Assembly (NCBI GenBank): GCA_001972305.1
Contig: BDDD01000311.1
Coordinates: forward strand, 310,001 to 374,000
DNA length: 64,000 nt
Source of the DNA: Cephalotus follicularis
Lineage: Eukaryota; Streptophyta; Magnoliopsida; Oxalidales; Cephalotaceae
Direction: 5' to 3'
The notes beneath the pieces were generated by a model, which saw only the letters and a list, made by a program, of their open reading frames with translations, made no database searches and had not been told where the DNA came from. Shown here piece by piece: positions 11,461 through 22,639 of the stretch; position 1 is the stretch's first letter, and the number at the start of each line of letters is the position of its first letter. The position numbers and the translations under genes are program-made.

Positions 11461-13994
11461 CTAGTCAATCTTATCTCTTGGTGATAGAAGCAACTTGACA
11501 ATTGCATCCAAATTCTTGCAAGAGGATCCATTGGGACTAGTGGTGGCCTCTTCGGCCAATTTCTTCCACTCCATGGCTTTCTTTTTCATTTCCTTGCCCT
11601 TTGCACCATCCATTAACTCTCTCACGAGTCTCTCAACCTCATCTCTCTTAACGTTGTTGTCAATCTCTATGCCTACCCCCCATTTAACACAATTAAACCA
11701 ACAAATGGTTGCTTGGTCCGCGAAAAATGGCCAACATATCATAGGAACTCCAGCACATAATGTTTCCATCATAGAGCTCCACCCACAGTGCGTTAAGAAC
11801 CCTCCTATTGATGGATGGTTTAGGACTTGTTCTTGAGGGCACCAACTCACCAATATGCTCCTTTCTTTAGTTTCCTCCAAGAATTTAGGTGGTAGATTTG
11901 CTGAATCACCAGATACAAGATCAGGCCTAATGACCCACAAAAAGTTCTTTTTACTATTTGCAAGGCCCCAGGCAAACTCAACCAATTGATCACTTGTCAT
12001 GACTGTGATGCTTCCAAAACTAACATAAACAACAGAGTTGGGTTCTTTTGAGTCAAGCCATTCAAGGCACTGAGAATCTTCAAGCCATAAATTTAAATTT
12101 GATCCAAGAAGATTCAGATCATCGTTTTGGATCTGATTCGCAAGATGTGATAGGGGACCGATTGAGTAAACTGGAGGTAACATTGATGAAAGTGCTAACA
12201 GAACGTCATGCTCTAAGGCATCGTATGTATGTATAATAATTCCAGAGGCTCTTTTCATCCTCTCAACCTCAATTGCAATAAATTTTAGCACTATGTCATC
12301 TGGGTCTGTCATTCTAAAAAAAGTAGGAATATACCTCATAGTGATACCTTCAATGCCTGTTATAAAATCTATAACAGTGTCCAAAGACTCATTTGTTATG
12401 TTACTTTCACCTGCAAGACAAAGAAGCAAACATCAACAAAACTGGACTTCAACTCCCTTGAGATTGATATATAGAGTCACAAGCTTTAAAGGACCACTTA
12501 ATAAGGCATTAGTTTTTTTCTATTAGTTCGATAACACATCATATGCTGTATATTTTCTATGCCATATTATATCCCGCAAATGGTATTATTGAACGCGACT
12601 TGTTTTTTTTCAACCACTAGAAAAAGATATTTGACATTATATGTTGGCCAAAAACTCTACTATTAATAGTATTACTCAAGTTGTTAAAATATGTCTTAAA
12701 TTTTGGTACGATCTATTCCAGAGAAGGAAGTCAGAGCACTCAGACTATCAAGCTGACTACAAGATAAGAGAGATCAAAGCATACAGCTCTTTGACAGACC
12801 TCAAGCGACAGAGTTCGGAGCACCCAGCCCTCAGGCAGACCTATCCGATAAGAGGTCTGAGCACTCAGTACTCTAGCAGACCATCAGAGAGTTAATAGCC
12901 CGGGCACATAGCGCTCTGGCAGACCATCAGAGAAATAGTAGTCCTAGCACTCGGTCGTCCTTATTCGTGTCGAAATAGGACTCTTTAGTCAAGTCGGAAT
13001 AGGACTCCTATTTCTAGTCGGATTAGGGTTTTGTAAGAGTGTATATATGTTATGTTATCACTTGTTAAAGTACCAATTAAGAGTGAAACACTTTGAACGC
13101 CGCGTACGTTTGTGAGAGAAACAGAAAGTACGTTTTTGTTTGTGAGAGAGAGTGTTACTAGTTTTTTGTTTTTGTGATCGACTCAATCGATCTTGTAACT
13201 TGTAACTCTTAACTATTTCGTTTGATTTAGTGGAATTCATCTCCCTCGCCCGTGGACGTAGATCACATAGATCGAACCACGTAAATCTTGTGTTTTGTGT
13301 TTTCTATTCTTATTGTTTTGTCTGGTCTACCAACTTGTTTTCCACTGTTTTGACTCAACACAAGTACATAATTCATACAAAAATACCACGAAATATAGCC
13401 TGCAGTGGTGCAAAGAAGAAAAACATGTACAACTAATTAAGTGTAAAAGAGGTTTGGGTTAGATTGAATGATACCTTTAAGTGCTGTATAATTGCTTTCA
13501 ACGAGCTGGCGATAATGAAGAAAGCATATCAAGGAACATGCACTAAAAATACAAAAACTGACATTAGGGACGCCAAATTCTTCAGCTGCGTCAACAGTGA
13601 AGCCCATGCACGAATCGGAGACTATGCAAGTTACGGTAGGAACATTAGATGATAAAGACGCATCATTGAGCTTCAAAAGAAGATGTTTAAATGGAGCTAG
13701 GCAATTTTTTATAACGGAGGCACATAAGGACGGTATGTCTTGGGTGGTATTGTCATCTGATGGAGGCAAGCCATCAGGAATGGTTTCGAATCGAAAGCTA
13801 GGGAGACCATCAAAAGAATCGAGGCTCCTGGATTTTAGTAAACGTTTGTGATTGTATTCTGTGTTAACGAAGGTAAAGTGAAAGCCTTTGTGGTAAAGAA
13901 GTTTGGTCAGTTGTAGCATAGGGTTTATATGACCTTGAGCTGGGAAAGGAACGCAAACTGCATGAGGCTTCTTTGTTAAAGCTTTGGACTCCAT
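11461..13994 (-). CDS. UDP-glycosyltransferase, UGT85A-like (copy 1, two exons)
   Basis: Family-1 UGTs move a sugar, usually glucose from UDP-glucose, onto small hydrophobic acceptors in the cytosol. UGT85A members act on terpenols, cyanohydrins, cytokinins and similar compounds; the acceptor here is unknown. Exon 1 is 13475-13994 and exon 2 is 11461-12410, giving 489 residues, normal for the family. Donor AAAG|GTATCA and acceptor TTGCAG|GTGAAAG give a phase-1 intron. The N-terminal domain has FPAQGHINP with the catalytic His22, and Asp127 in IVSD. The PSPG donor-sugar box spans residues 363-406. Oddities: the box reads HCGWSS, with Ser385 in place of the near-invariant Asn, and ADQATICW replaces the usual EQQTNCR. 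The SFCIFSAC stretch also departs from the family's LFWTTSACG. The frame is open, but activity may be altered or lost. Confidence 0.93.
12411..13474 (-). other. intron of UGT copy 1 (1064 bp), expanded by a solo LTR
   Basis: Phase-1 intron with GT...AG borders. About 680 of its 1064 bases are a solo LTR (12682-13360). Without the insertion and one target copy it would be about 380 bases. Short ORFs inside it come from the LTR. Confidence 0.85.
12682..13360 (+). mobile_element. Copia-type solo LTR in the UGT intron (679 bp)
   Basis: It runs from TGTTAAAATATGTC to TGACTCAACA (TG...CA) and is flanked by a perfect 5-bp target duplication, CAAGT at 12677-12681 and 13361-13365. Its U5 region carries CACGTAAATCTTGTGTTTTG, a common Copia LTR feature. 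A TATA-like GTATATATGTTATG lies at about 13040. It is oriented opposite to the host gene. No internal domains remain. Confidence 0.88.
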
Positions 13995-14070
13995 CTCTCT
14001 CTCACACTCTTCCTATTTCTCTATACAAACACACAACAAAATGAGATGCTCTTTGCAAGAAATACGGCAT

Positions 14071-14083
14071 CATATTTATAGAG
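14071..14083 (-). promoter_or_regulatory. TATA box of UGT copy 1
   Basis: The minus strand reads CTCTATAAATATG about 80 bases before the ATG at 13994, a good plant TATA match at a plausible distance for a short 5' UTR. Confidence 0.6.
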
Positions 14084-14179
14084 CAGGGAAGAGAGTTGAT
14101 TTGTAGAATAAAAAATATAACACTGTTTTATGAATTGAGAAACAAAGTTAAGTCAAATGCAGCCTACTAAATTTATGAA

Positions 14180-16620
14180 GTTTTGTTTATATATATATAT
14201 AACCAAGTTTTATTCGTTGCAAAAAGTTTGGTACAAAAATTGGTTATATATGACTATTTTTAGCAACAAAATTTAACAACGATTATCAAGTGTGTTGCTA
14301 ATAATTAATATTTAGTAACCATTGTGATATATCATTACCAAAAAAAATAGATTTAACAAAAAAAGGTGTTGTTACAAAATAATATAAATATTTTTTACCT
14401 AGAAAATCTGGAATTTGCAACCAAAGTCATACTTTGTTAGAAAAAATTAAATTAAATTTTGATTTTCAATAACAAAATATTTGTAACTAACCACCTAAAA
14501 GTTAAAGTTTTACATCATATGCTATATATTTATTACGCATAGTCATATGTTGTTAATATTATTTTTTTTCTCATGTGATGATCGTAAGATTTTGAGGTTC
14601 CTGCTAATTAAACAATCACAAGATAAATAACAAGTTATCCCCTCCATTTCAAATCCAAAATAAATTTTATGCCCATAGCCCAAGAAGTTTAGGGTTAAAT
14701 GATGATGTGTGCACGTGGATTATGTATTGTGAATCATTCTTCGATCAATATTCAAATCACGTTTTATTTTTGTTGAGAAACGCAACAAAGCAATGTAATA
14801 TATAAGATCGAAAATATTTATAGGCCATGCTTGGCGTGATCATCACTAGTTGTCAAACAGGTATTTTGGATTAAATTCAAGTCCTCTTGATGCCATTACT
14901 TTACATTTTTGTTGGCATAATGCTTGATGATTTCGTTTGCTCAAATCTCAGTCCGGAATGTACGATGGTTATGCTCCTATGAGCTACGATGATTATTTGA
15001 AAAGAATGAGCAAGTAAATGTTGTGATGCATTTAGAAAGTAAGTTTCAAGTAATCAATTGGTAACTACACATGAAATCTTTTTTTTTTTACCCCTTGTAT
15101 TACATTATTCCTTCTGATATTGTTGAGAATAAGAGTTAAACAATCATGTAAGTTTTGTTTCGTGTTGTTTTACTTGATTAGAAGGAAAATACAAATAAGA
15201 GAATCATATACAATAATAATATACATATTTACGTGATTCAATCCAAATTGACACGTGCCTACAAAGAACAAAACAATATCTTTTATTTTTTATAGGTCAA
15301 GAATTAAAAACTCACCATAATATTCTCCCACACTCTTATGTCCTCCTAACACTGTGTGTGTCTCAACTATCTTAACATCTAACGCACGTACAAAGACATG
15401 CATATAAAAAAACATGAACCTTAAACCAAAATTACCGACTTTACATATAATGAATCTAAATACATAAAATTCCCGTAATATAATACGAGATAAAAAGCCA
15501 AACACATAGTAATCCTCTAATTTAATATGAGTGGTTTTTATATAGGTTTTTTAGTTTTCATTTTCATTTGATTGTTGCATCTAATTTTTAAGGAAACTCT
15601 TTTATTCAGGCTTCAGTTGTGAGTTGTGAATGTTATAGGGGGTTATGCCCACTGCGTTTCAATATTTACACGTAACCTCTTTATTCTCTTCATTTTTATT
15701 AAAAAATGCATAGGTAACCTCACAAACTCACTGTGTTTTTTTCTATTTCTAGACTGGCTTTGACTTTGAAGGTTGTTATGCAATTAATGCCCCGAGTTTG
15801 TGAGGTGGTAGGCTGGAAAACGAGATTGTGGGCTAGTTAGGGACGTTACACGTAAGCTGCTTCTGGGATCAATACAAGTGGAATTGCGCAAACAATGCCT
15901 ATCTTGATTGTTCATGTTGACGTTTGTAAAGGAACTAAAATATCAAGTGTTATATATCATTTCAAATGTATTGAATACTACTAAAATAAAGTATTACATA
16001 TGGTTGTACAATATTTGTAGGTTGTTTTCTTTTGTTTAGACATAATAATAATATTGTTATTATTATTTATTTCAACAGAATAATTAACTTTTAGCAATGA
16101 CGCTTTTATTACGGTATCATGTTATTGCATCAATTGTTTTGTTGTAAAACTCTGTAATATATGACAATGATTAGTGTAGTGGTTGTAATCTCGATTTTTA
16201 GCAACAAAATCTGTTTTTGCATAAGAGTATAATTTAAAGTCATGATGGATTTTGTGGTTGAAATCTTGAATTTAGTAACGTGCTGTCATGGTTCTAAAGT
16301 GTAATTTTAAACAACAAAGTATTAGTCGTAAAAGTCATGTTGTTTATTACAACAATTAATGTTATGGTTGATAGTGGGATTTCCGGTAATGCAAAATTCT
16401 ATGACTAAATTTCCTTTGAAGTTATTGTAATGATGTGTCGTTACTAAAAAAAAAGGTAACCAAAAAATTTCTATTATGGTCGAGACATCAATGTTTTTTT
16501 TTGTTACAAAAGATTTTTCGCGACAAAAACTCCCTTCAGCAATAATAACCTATTTTTAGTAGGAAAAATTGATCATTACTAATTGTCAAATTCCTTGTAA
16601 TGACATGTTTGAAGTGATTA
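14180..16620. mobile_element. possible DNA transposon with GCAACAAAA-type subterminal motifs
   Basis: Two blocks, 14200-14510 and 16080-16610, are dense in short related motifs in both orientations (AGCAACAAAA, GTTGCTAA, GTTGTAAA, GCGACAAAA, GGTAACC). The DNA between them lacks these. Paired motif-rich blocks around a plain interior are typical of CACTA-like or other class II elements. I could not find clean terminal repeats or a target duplication, so the limits are approximate. The interior has no recognisable gene. Confidence 0.35.
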
Positions 16621-17639
16621 TACTTTTCATATTCGCTTTCTTAAACAATTTTGGGCACAAAACTTAATGAAATAGCTCAATACCACACAACATACCATTT
16701 TCTAGAGTACAACACAACATTATCAAACCAAGCTATAGATAACCTCGTGATAATCATTTTGGTTATAAGATTATAATTTACTTGTAGCTTAACCGAGCTC
16801 TATTTCTCAGGATTTACTAAAACGGATCACAAATACCACTAGATATTAATCTTTGTAAGTGTTACGTGTCAACTTCATAGTAAGAGACAAATTTTTGAAA
16901 TATATTGCCCTCCCTCCCATTTCTTAGGCAAAAAGACATAAGAAAGTTAGATTAAATCTTTATCCATTTTAAATAATAATAATAATAATATGACACTTCA
17001 TATAATATGTATGTATTTTATATACATACAAACACGATTATCTAAGTATTTTTATTTGAGTTAGCATATTATTTGAAGAAAAAATATTATTAAAATATAT
17101 AGTACAAGTCTTTGATTTTACGAGAATTTCGTAAATATACTTTATTTATAGATCAGAATTAGAGAAAAACAGTAACATAAAAAAAAGAATCAATAAAAAA
17201 TAAATTGTTTCTCCTAATTATTGCTCATTTTTTTCGCTAACTTTTGTTTATAGACGTATCTCTCTAAGATTTGGTTTGATTCTGCACTATTCGCACTCCA
17301 TGCCGCATCGAATGCCACTTCTCGATCTAGCCTAGTCAGCATATACCGAATAAACTGGACCAAGCAGAAAATAGATTGCGGCGCCGTTTTATTGGTAAAG
17401 AGCCTTTATAATTGTATAGGGGTGTCATGGGGGGACTGGAATTATTACTTGGCCTAACTTTACAAATTAAGCATGCATGGACAGAATGATGCCTTTATGG
17501 AATGGCCTGTTTTTGGATTGCCTATATTAGGACCTTTGATTTGTAATTATATATGCCACTTTCTAAAATATGATTAAATGTAAATAATAATTAATTTTAT
17601 GGTCAGATTTAAATTTTAGTAAACTTAATTATCAAATGA

Positions 17640-17992
17640 AAAATATTGATTTCCGCTCACTCATCGTCATTTCGTCGATGATTTACATTTCATAAATATA
17701 ACCATTGAATCTCATGTTTTATCTACTTCGATCTTTTATACAATTTTCAAAGCAACCGAATAAATATAATAATTCCATTTGATCACGATAATCCAATAGT
17801 TATATGAGTTTTTCTAAAAAATTATGTAATAGTTGAATTATTATGTATACACGTAATAGTTGGAGATAATTATTAAATTTGGCATGCATATCTATAACAA
17901 TAGAATATGAAGTTAAACACTTAAATTTATAATATATAAATCATAGATCGACAAAATAATGATATATAAGAGTGTGGAGATAAGTATTCTTG
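17640..17992. mobile_element. MITE copy A1
   Basis: It begins near AATATTGATTTCCGCTCACTC and ends GAGTGTGGAGATAAGTATTC. The two ends are diverged inverted repeats (reverse complement of the right end: GAATACTTATCTCCACACTC). The interior passes through a block homologous to MITE B and to the MITE in the second UGT's intron. The counterpart in unit 2 is about 19266-19625. Confidence 0.55.
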
Positions 17993-18212
17993 TGACAGGA
18001 GTGGAATGTTACATGGCCTAACTTGACCAAGCAGGCATGGGCCAAATGATTAGTGATGCCTTTTTGGAATGACCAGTTTTGCAATGCCTTTTGATTTGTA
18101 ATTATATAGGTAACTTTAAAAAATATAATTAAATGTGAATAATAATTAATTTTATGGTCATATTTAAAGTTTAGTAAACTTAATTGGCAAATGGAAATAC
18201 AATTAAAAAAAA

Positions 18213-18602
18213 ACATACTTGCCTCCACACCGACGTAGAGGATATTCTCTTATTCCGTCATCATCATTTTGTCGATCTATCATTTATATTTTATAAATCT
18301 AATTATTGAATTTCATTTTCTATCTATGTAGATCAATTAAACAAAATTTTAAGTCAATCAGATATGTATAGATATCATAATTAGATATGATATTCATGAT
18401 ATATGAGTTTTTTTTTTTAGAAATTTATATGACGATTGATAATTAGTGTGTATAGATGCAAGGTTAGAGATATTCAATATTTTAAAATTTGATATGCATG
18501 ATCCATATTGATAAAACATAAAACTCTAAAGATACATTTATAATGTATGAATCATAGATTCATACAATATTGTTAGGTAAAAATGTGGAGGTAAGTATTG
18601 TT
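18213..18602. mobile_element. MITE copy B1
   Basis: The left end CATACTTGCCTCCACACC and the right end ATGTGGAGGTAAGTATTGTT are inverted repeats of consensus about AATACTTACCTCCACAT. It is 390 bp, AT-rich and noncoding. The interior has TTTTATAAATCTAA and CTATGTAGATCAATTAAAC, matched in the UGT intron copy. The counterpart in unit 2 is about 19848-20232. Confidence 0.65.
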
Positions 18603-18620
18603 CTAAAAATAAATCATAGG

Positions 18621-20250
18621 AAGAAAGTTAGATTAAATCTTTATCCATTTTAAATAATAATAATAATAATATGACACTTCATATAATATGTATGTATTTT
18701 ATATACATACAAACACGATTATCTAAGTATTTTTATTTGAGTTAGCATATTATTTGAAGAAAAAATATTATTAAAATATATAGTACAAGTCTTTGATTTT
18801 ACGAGAATTTCGTAAATATACTTGGTTTATAGATCAGAATTAGAGAAAAACAGTAACATAAAAAAAAAAGAATCAATAAAAAATAAATTGTTTCTCCTAA
18901 TTATTGCTCATTTTTTTCGCTAACTTTTGTCTATAGAGGTATCTCTCTAAGATTTGGTTTGGTCAGCATAGACCGAATAAACTGGACCAAGCAGGAAATA
19001 GATTGCGGCGCCGTTTTATTGGTAAAGAGCCTTTATAATTGTATAGGGGTGTCATGGGGGGACTGGAATTATTACTTGGCCTAACTTTACAAATTAAGCA
19101 TGCATGGACAGAATGATGCCTTTATGGAATGGCCTGTTTTTGGATTGCCTATATTAGGACCTTTGATTTGTAATTATATATGCCACTTTCTAAAATATGA
19201 TTAAATGTTAATAATAATTAATTTTATGGTCAGATTTAAATTTTAGTAAACTTAATTATCAAATGAAAAATATTGATTTCCGCTCACTCATCGTCATTTC
19301 GTCGATGATTTACATTTCATAAATATAACCATTGAATCTCATGTTTTATCTACTTCGATCTTTTATACAATTTTCAAAGCAACCGAATAAATATAATAAT
19401 TCCATTTGATCACGATAATCCAATAGTTATATGAGTTTTTCTAAAAAATTATGTAATAGTTGAATTATTATGTATACATGTAATAGTTGGAGATATTTAA
19501 TATATTTAAATTTGATGTGCATATCTATATCGATAGAATATGAAATTAAACAGCTAAATTTATAATATATAAATCATAGATCGACAAAATAATGATATAT
19601 AAGAGTGTGGAGATAAGTATTCTTGTGACAGGAGTGGAATGTTACATGGCCTAACTTGACCAAGCAGGCATGGGCCAAATGATTAGTGATGCCTTTTTGG
19701 AATGACCAGTTTTGCAATGCCTTTTGATTTGTAATTATATAGGTAACTTTAAAAAATATAATTAAATGTGCATAATAATTAATTTTATGGTCATATTTAA
19801 AGTTTAGTAAACTTAATTGTCAAATGGAAATACAATTAAAAAAAACCATACTTGCCTCCACACCGACGTAGAGGAGATTCTCTTATTCCGTCATCATCAT
19901 TTCGTCGATCTATCATTTATATTTTATAAATCTAATTGTTGAATTTCATTTTCTATCTATGTAGATCAATTAAACAAATTTTTAAGTCAATCAAATATGT
20001 ATAGATATTATAATTAGATATGATATTCATGATATATGAGTTTTTTTTTTTTTAGAAATTTATATGACGATTGATAATTAGTGTGTGTAGATGCAATGGT
20101 TAAATATATTCAATATTTTAAAATTTGATATGCATGATCTATATTGATAAAACATAAAACTCTAAAGATACATTTATAACGTATGAATATTCATACAATA
20201 TTGTTAGGTAAAAATGTGTAGGTAAGTATTGTTCTAAAAATAAATCATAG
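18621..20250. repeat. direct tandem duplication, unit 2 (1630 bp)
   Basis: Second copy of the 16940-18619 unit, joined head to tail at AAATCATAGG|AAGAAAG. High identity implies a fairly recent duplication compared with the internal A/B divergence. No gene is carried. Confidence 0.9.
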
Positions 20251-20382
20251 ACATGAGCAAAAAATAAAAGAGTTCAAAGTAATAAAAAAGACTAACTAAT
20301 CCAATCATGAAACTAACATGTATCCACACTCCTCTGGAAAAACAAAGTGTATTATATTTGTACAAAGCCAACATATAAATAA

Positions 20383-20729
20383 GGAAAAAATATATTTTAG
20401 TCTATGATGTTTGGTATCGGACACACTTTAGTCTTTTTATTATAATAAATAATAAGTTATCCATGTCAGTAAACGGAGTTAAAAAGTCAAGTAAAAATTA
20501 CGATTAAAGTGTTCAGTCAACACTCATATTTAGGAACCATTATGTCTTTATTATCAAATGTCAAACGCTAATTTGTCCTTTATCATAACGAAAATGCTAA
20601 CGGTCAACAAACGGATGGATTAATGTGTTCAGTCAATGATCATAGTTAGAGACTAACGTGTCATTTGTCATAATAGAGGGACTAAAGTGCCACTGACACC
20701 AAAATTAATGTCTAAATTGTACTTTTTCC
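20383..20729. mobile_element. Mutator-like MITE with 9-bp target duplication
   Basis: 347 bp with long inverted termini: left GGAAAAAATATATTTTAGTC, right (reverse complement) GGAAAAAGTACAATTTAGAC, with similarity continuing to a CACTTTAGTC block. It is flanked by an exact 9-bp direct repeat, TATAAATAA, at 20374-20382 and 20730-20738. Nine-base duplications and long termini are the signature of Mutator-like elements. Noncoding, non-autonomous. Confidence 0.88.
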
Positions 20730-20738
20730 TATAAATAA

Positions 20739-21121
20739 AAACTCCTCACATTCTTCGGTTGGATATATTGAGTAAATCAAGAATAATTTGGATGTTTTTT
20801 TTTTGTCAGGAAATTTTTTTGTGGTGGACACAACTTGTACAGACACAGTCAATGATATTGGATTGCTTAGGCCATTATTCAACACTTTACCACACAGCTA
20901 ATCTTACATCCATTGAAGAATGTGCAAATAGCATGGAAAGACCAATGTAATGTAAGTTTTGGGGCCTGACAAAACTTATTATCTTGTTCAACCAAAATAA
21001 CATGCTTAGGAGGATGACAAGTCTTTCAATATTTGTGGTAGACAAACCATTTATTCTTAACCGATATAACATCCCAATCCGGAACAGACAGAGATGCTAC
21101 AAACAAATCATTCAAATATCA

Positions 21122-21154
<33 letters not shown>

Positions 21155-21839
21155 CATATTTGTTAATGAGAACATAAACTTTCAAAATAACAAATTTAAA
21201 ATCCAAAAGTATACATAATGGTACAACCGAAGGTTTAATACAAAAATAAAATTTTTATCTAGAAATTGAGATCTATAAATAAAAATAAACATAAATGATT
21301 AAAATAATATGGTCCCTAAAGACATCTCTAAACAGAGGGTAGCTCTCAATTACACATTCTCATTATTCCCCTAAGTATCTACCGCGAAAAAAAAAACGGC
21401 TGAGCAAAATGTTCAGTACAGATAGAGAGAAAAAGAAAAAGAAAGAAATAATAGAATAATGAAACCAATGAAATTCGAGCAAGCGGTCTTAACAAAATAT
21501 CAAAGACAGACATAAAGCAAAATCGAAATAAAGGAAATACGGAACAAAATGATGATCATACTGCACGAATCAATAAATAGAGAGATTGAATTATATCCAA
21601 ATGAATCAAAGGCAAAGGAAGAGATGAATGAAAAATTCTCAAAACAGATTCACAAGGATCCAAATTAACCCGTTATAGGAAAAGGAACTAACTTCCTATA
21701 CATATATATATATATATGGTTCCCAATGCTAAAGAGAAAGGAAGGGAGAGTTTTGATATTCTGGGTTAAAAACTGATTCTGACACACACACATTGGTCTA
21801 GGGTTTGATATTGAAAACAATGTGTATTCTCCTTTTTAA
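20739..21839. other. intergenic, microsatellites only
   Basis: No gene recognised. (TA)n tracts lie at about 21126-21153 and 21700-21717, and a GA/AAAG-rich stretch at about 21423-21450. The small overlapping ORFs at 20759-21166 show no family features. Confidence 0.5.
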
Positions 21840-22440
21840 AACAATTCCATTGACGCTTTCTAAAAACATCGACGCCATATAACAGTAGTTTTACATACAT
21901 GCTGAAACATAAAAGATGTCGACGCTATCTACAAAACTCAACGCTTATATAAAATATCGATGCAATTAAAACAACGTCGACGCGTTTGTGTTAGAAAAAT
22001 CCAGAAATCACTTCCAAACTTTAAACATCATTGCAATAATACAAAACATTGACGCATTTCATTAGAAACCAAAAAATCAGTTCCAATTTTAAAACAAGTC
22101 CAATTAAGAGAGAAAGAGAAAAAAAATTTGTTTGATGTATGTGTTGTGTTAAAAAAACCAAATACTAATATATATACATATATATAGAACGACATTGGGG
22201 TTTTAAAATAAAGCGTTATTCTTAAACAATTGCGTCGACGCTTTATAAAAACATTGATGTATTCTTTTCTTTTAAAACAATTACTGGATTACATCGACAT
22301 GATAAAACAATAGGTTTACACATAGACTAAAATATAAACGACATCAACGCCTTTAGAAAATCTCAATAGAATAACAAAGCATCAACGCAATAAAATAACA
22401 TCGACCCATTAGCACTAGAAAGCCCAGAATTCAGTTTAAA
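21840..22440. repeat. cluster of GTCGACGC-type motifs
   Basis: Several copies of a decayed GCGTCGACGC-like word lie here (for example GACGCTTTCTAAAAACATCG, CATCGACGCC, GTCGACGCG, GTCGACGCTTT), spaced mostly 20-60 bases apart. The surrounding DNA is AT-rich and noncoding. The same word clusters inside LTRs A and B and the hAT element, so this is probably an eroded member of one of these. Confidence 0.55.
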
Positions 22441-22639
22441 TTTCAAAACGAGTGAAATCACATTCATTTACAACTCAATAAAAAAAATCATGAAGAGGTT
22501 ATAAAACCCATAATAGCTAACTTTGGCCAAGATCAAAATCAAACTAACCCAAACCAAAATTTATTCGACTCAAATAAAACCAAATATATTAAAAATAGAA
22601 CAAAAAATCAAAGCTCAAGAATGAATTTATCTATTCAGG

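Larger units (their letters stand above)
16940..18619. repeat. direct tandem duplication, unit 1 (1680 bp)
   Basis: It starts AAGAAAGTTAGATTAAATC and ends AAAAATAAATCATAG. The same start and end recur in unit 2 with near-identical sequence between, apart from scattered base changes and one indel. Unit 1 has about 54 extra bases (about 17279-17332) absent from unit 2. The unit is itself an old dimer: the segment from about 17430 and the segment from about 17995 are homologous (both pass through a GGCCTAACTT block, ATTTGTAATTATATA and TTTAGTAAACTTAATT). Confidence 0.9.

Noticed and set aside
11495-11836. 113-codon plus-strand ORF opposite UGT copy 1, with a similar one at 32831-33172 opposite copy 2
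   Set aside because: Both are antisense shadows of the same conserved UGT exon. Their similarity follows from the coding strand, and there is no promoter or family evidence.
12641-12895. 84-codon ORF in the UGT copy 1 intron
   Set aside because: It begins upstream of, and runs into, the solo Copia LTR; it is not conserved between the two UGT introns.
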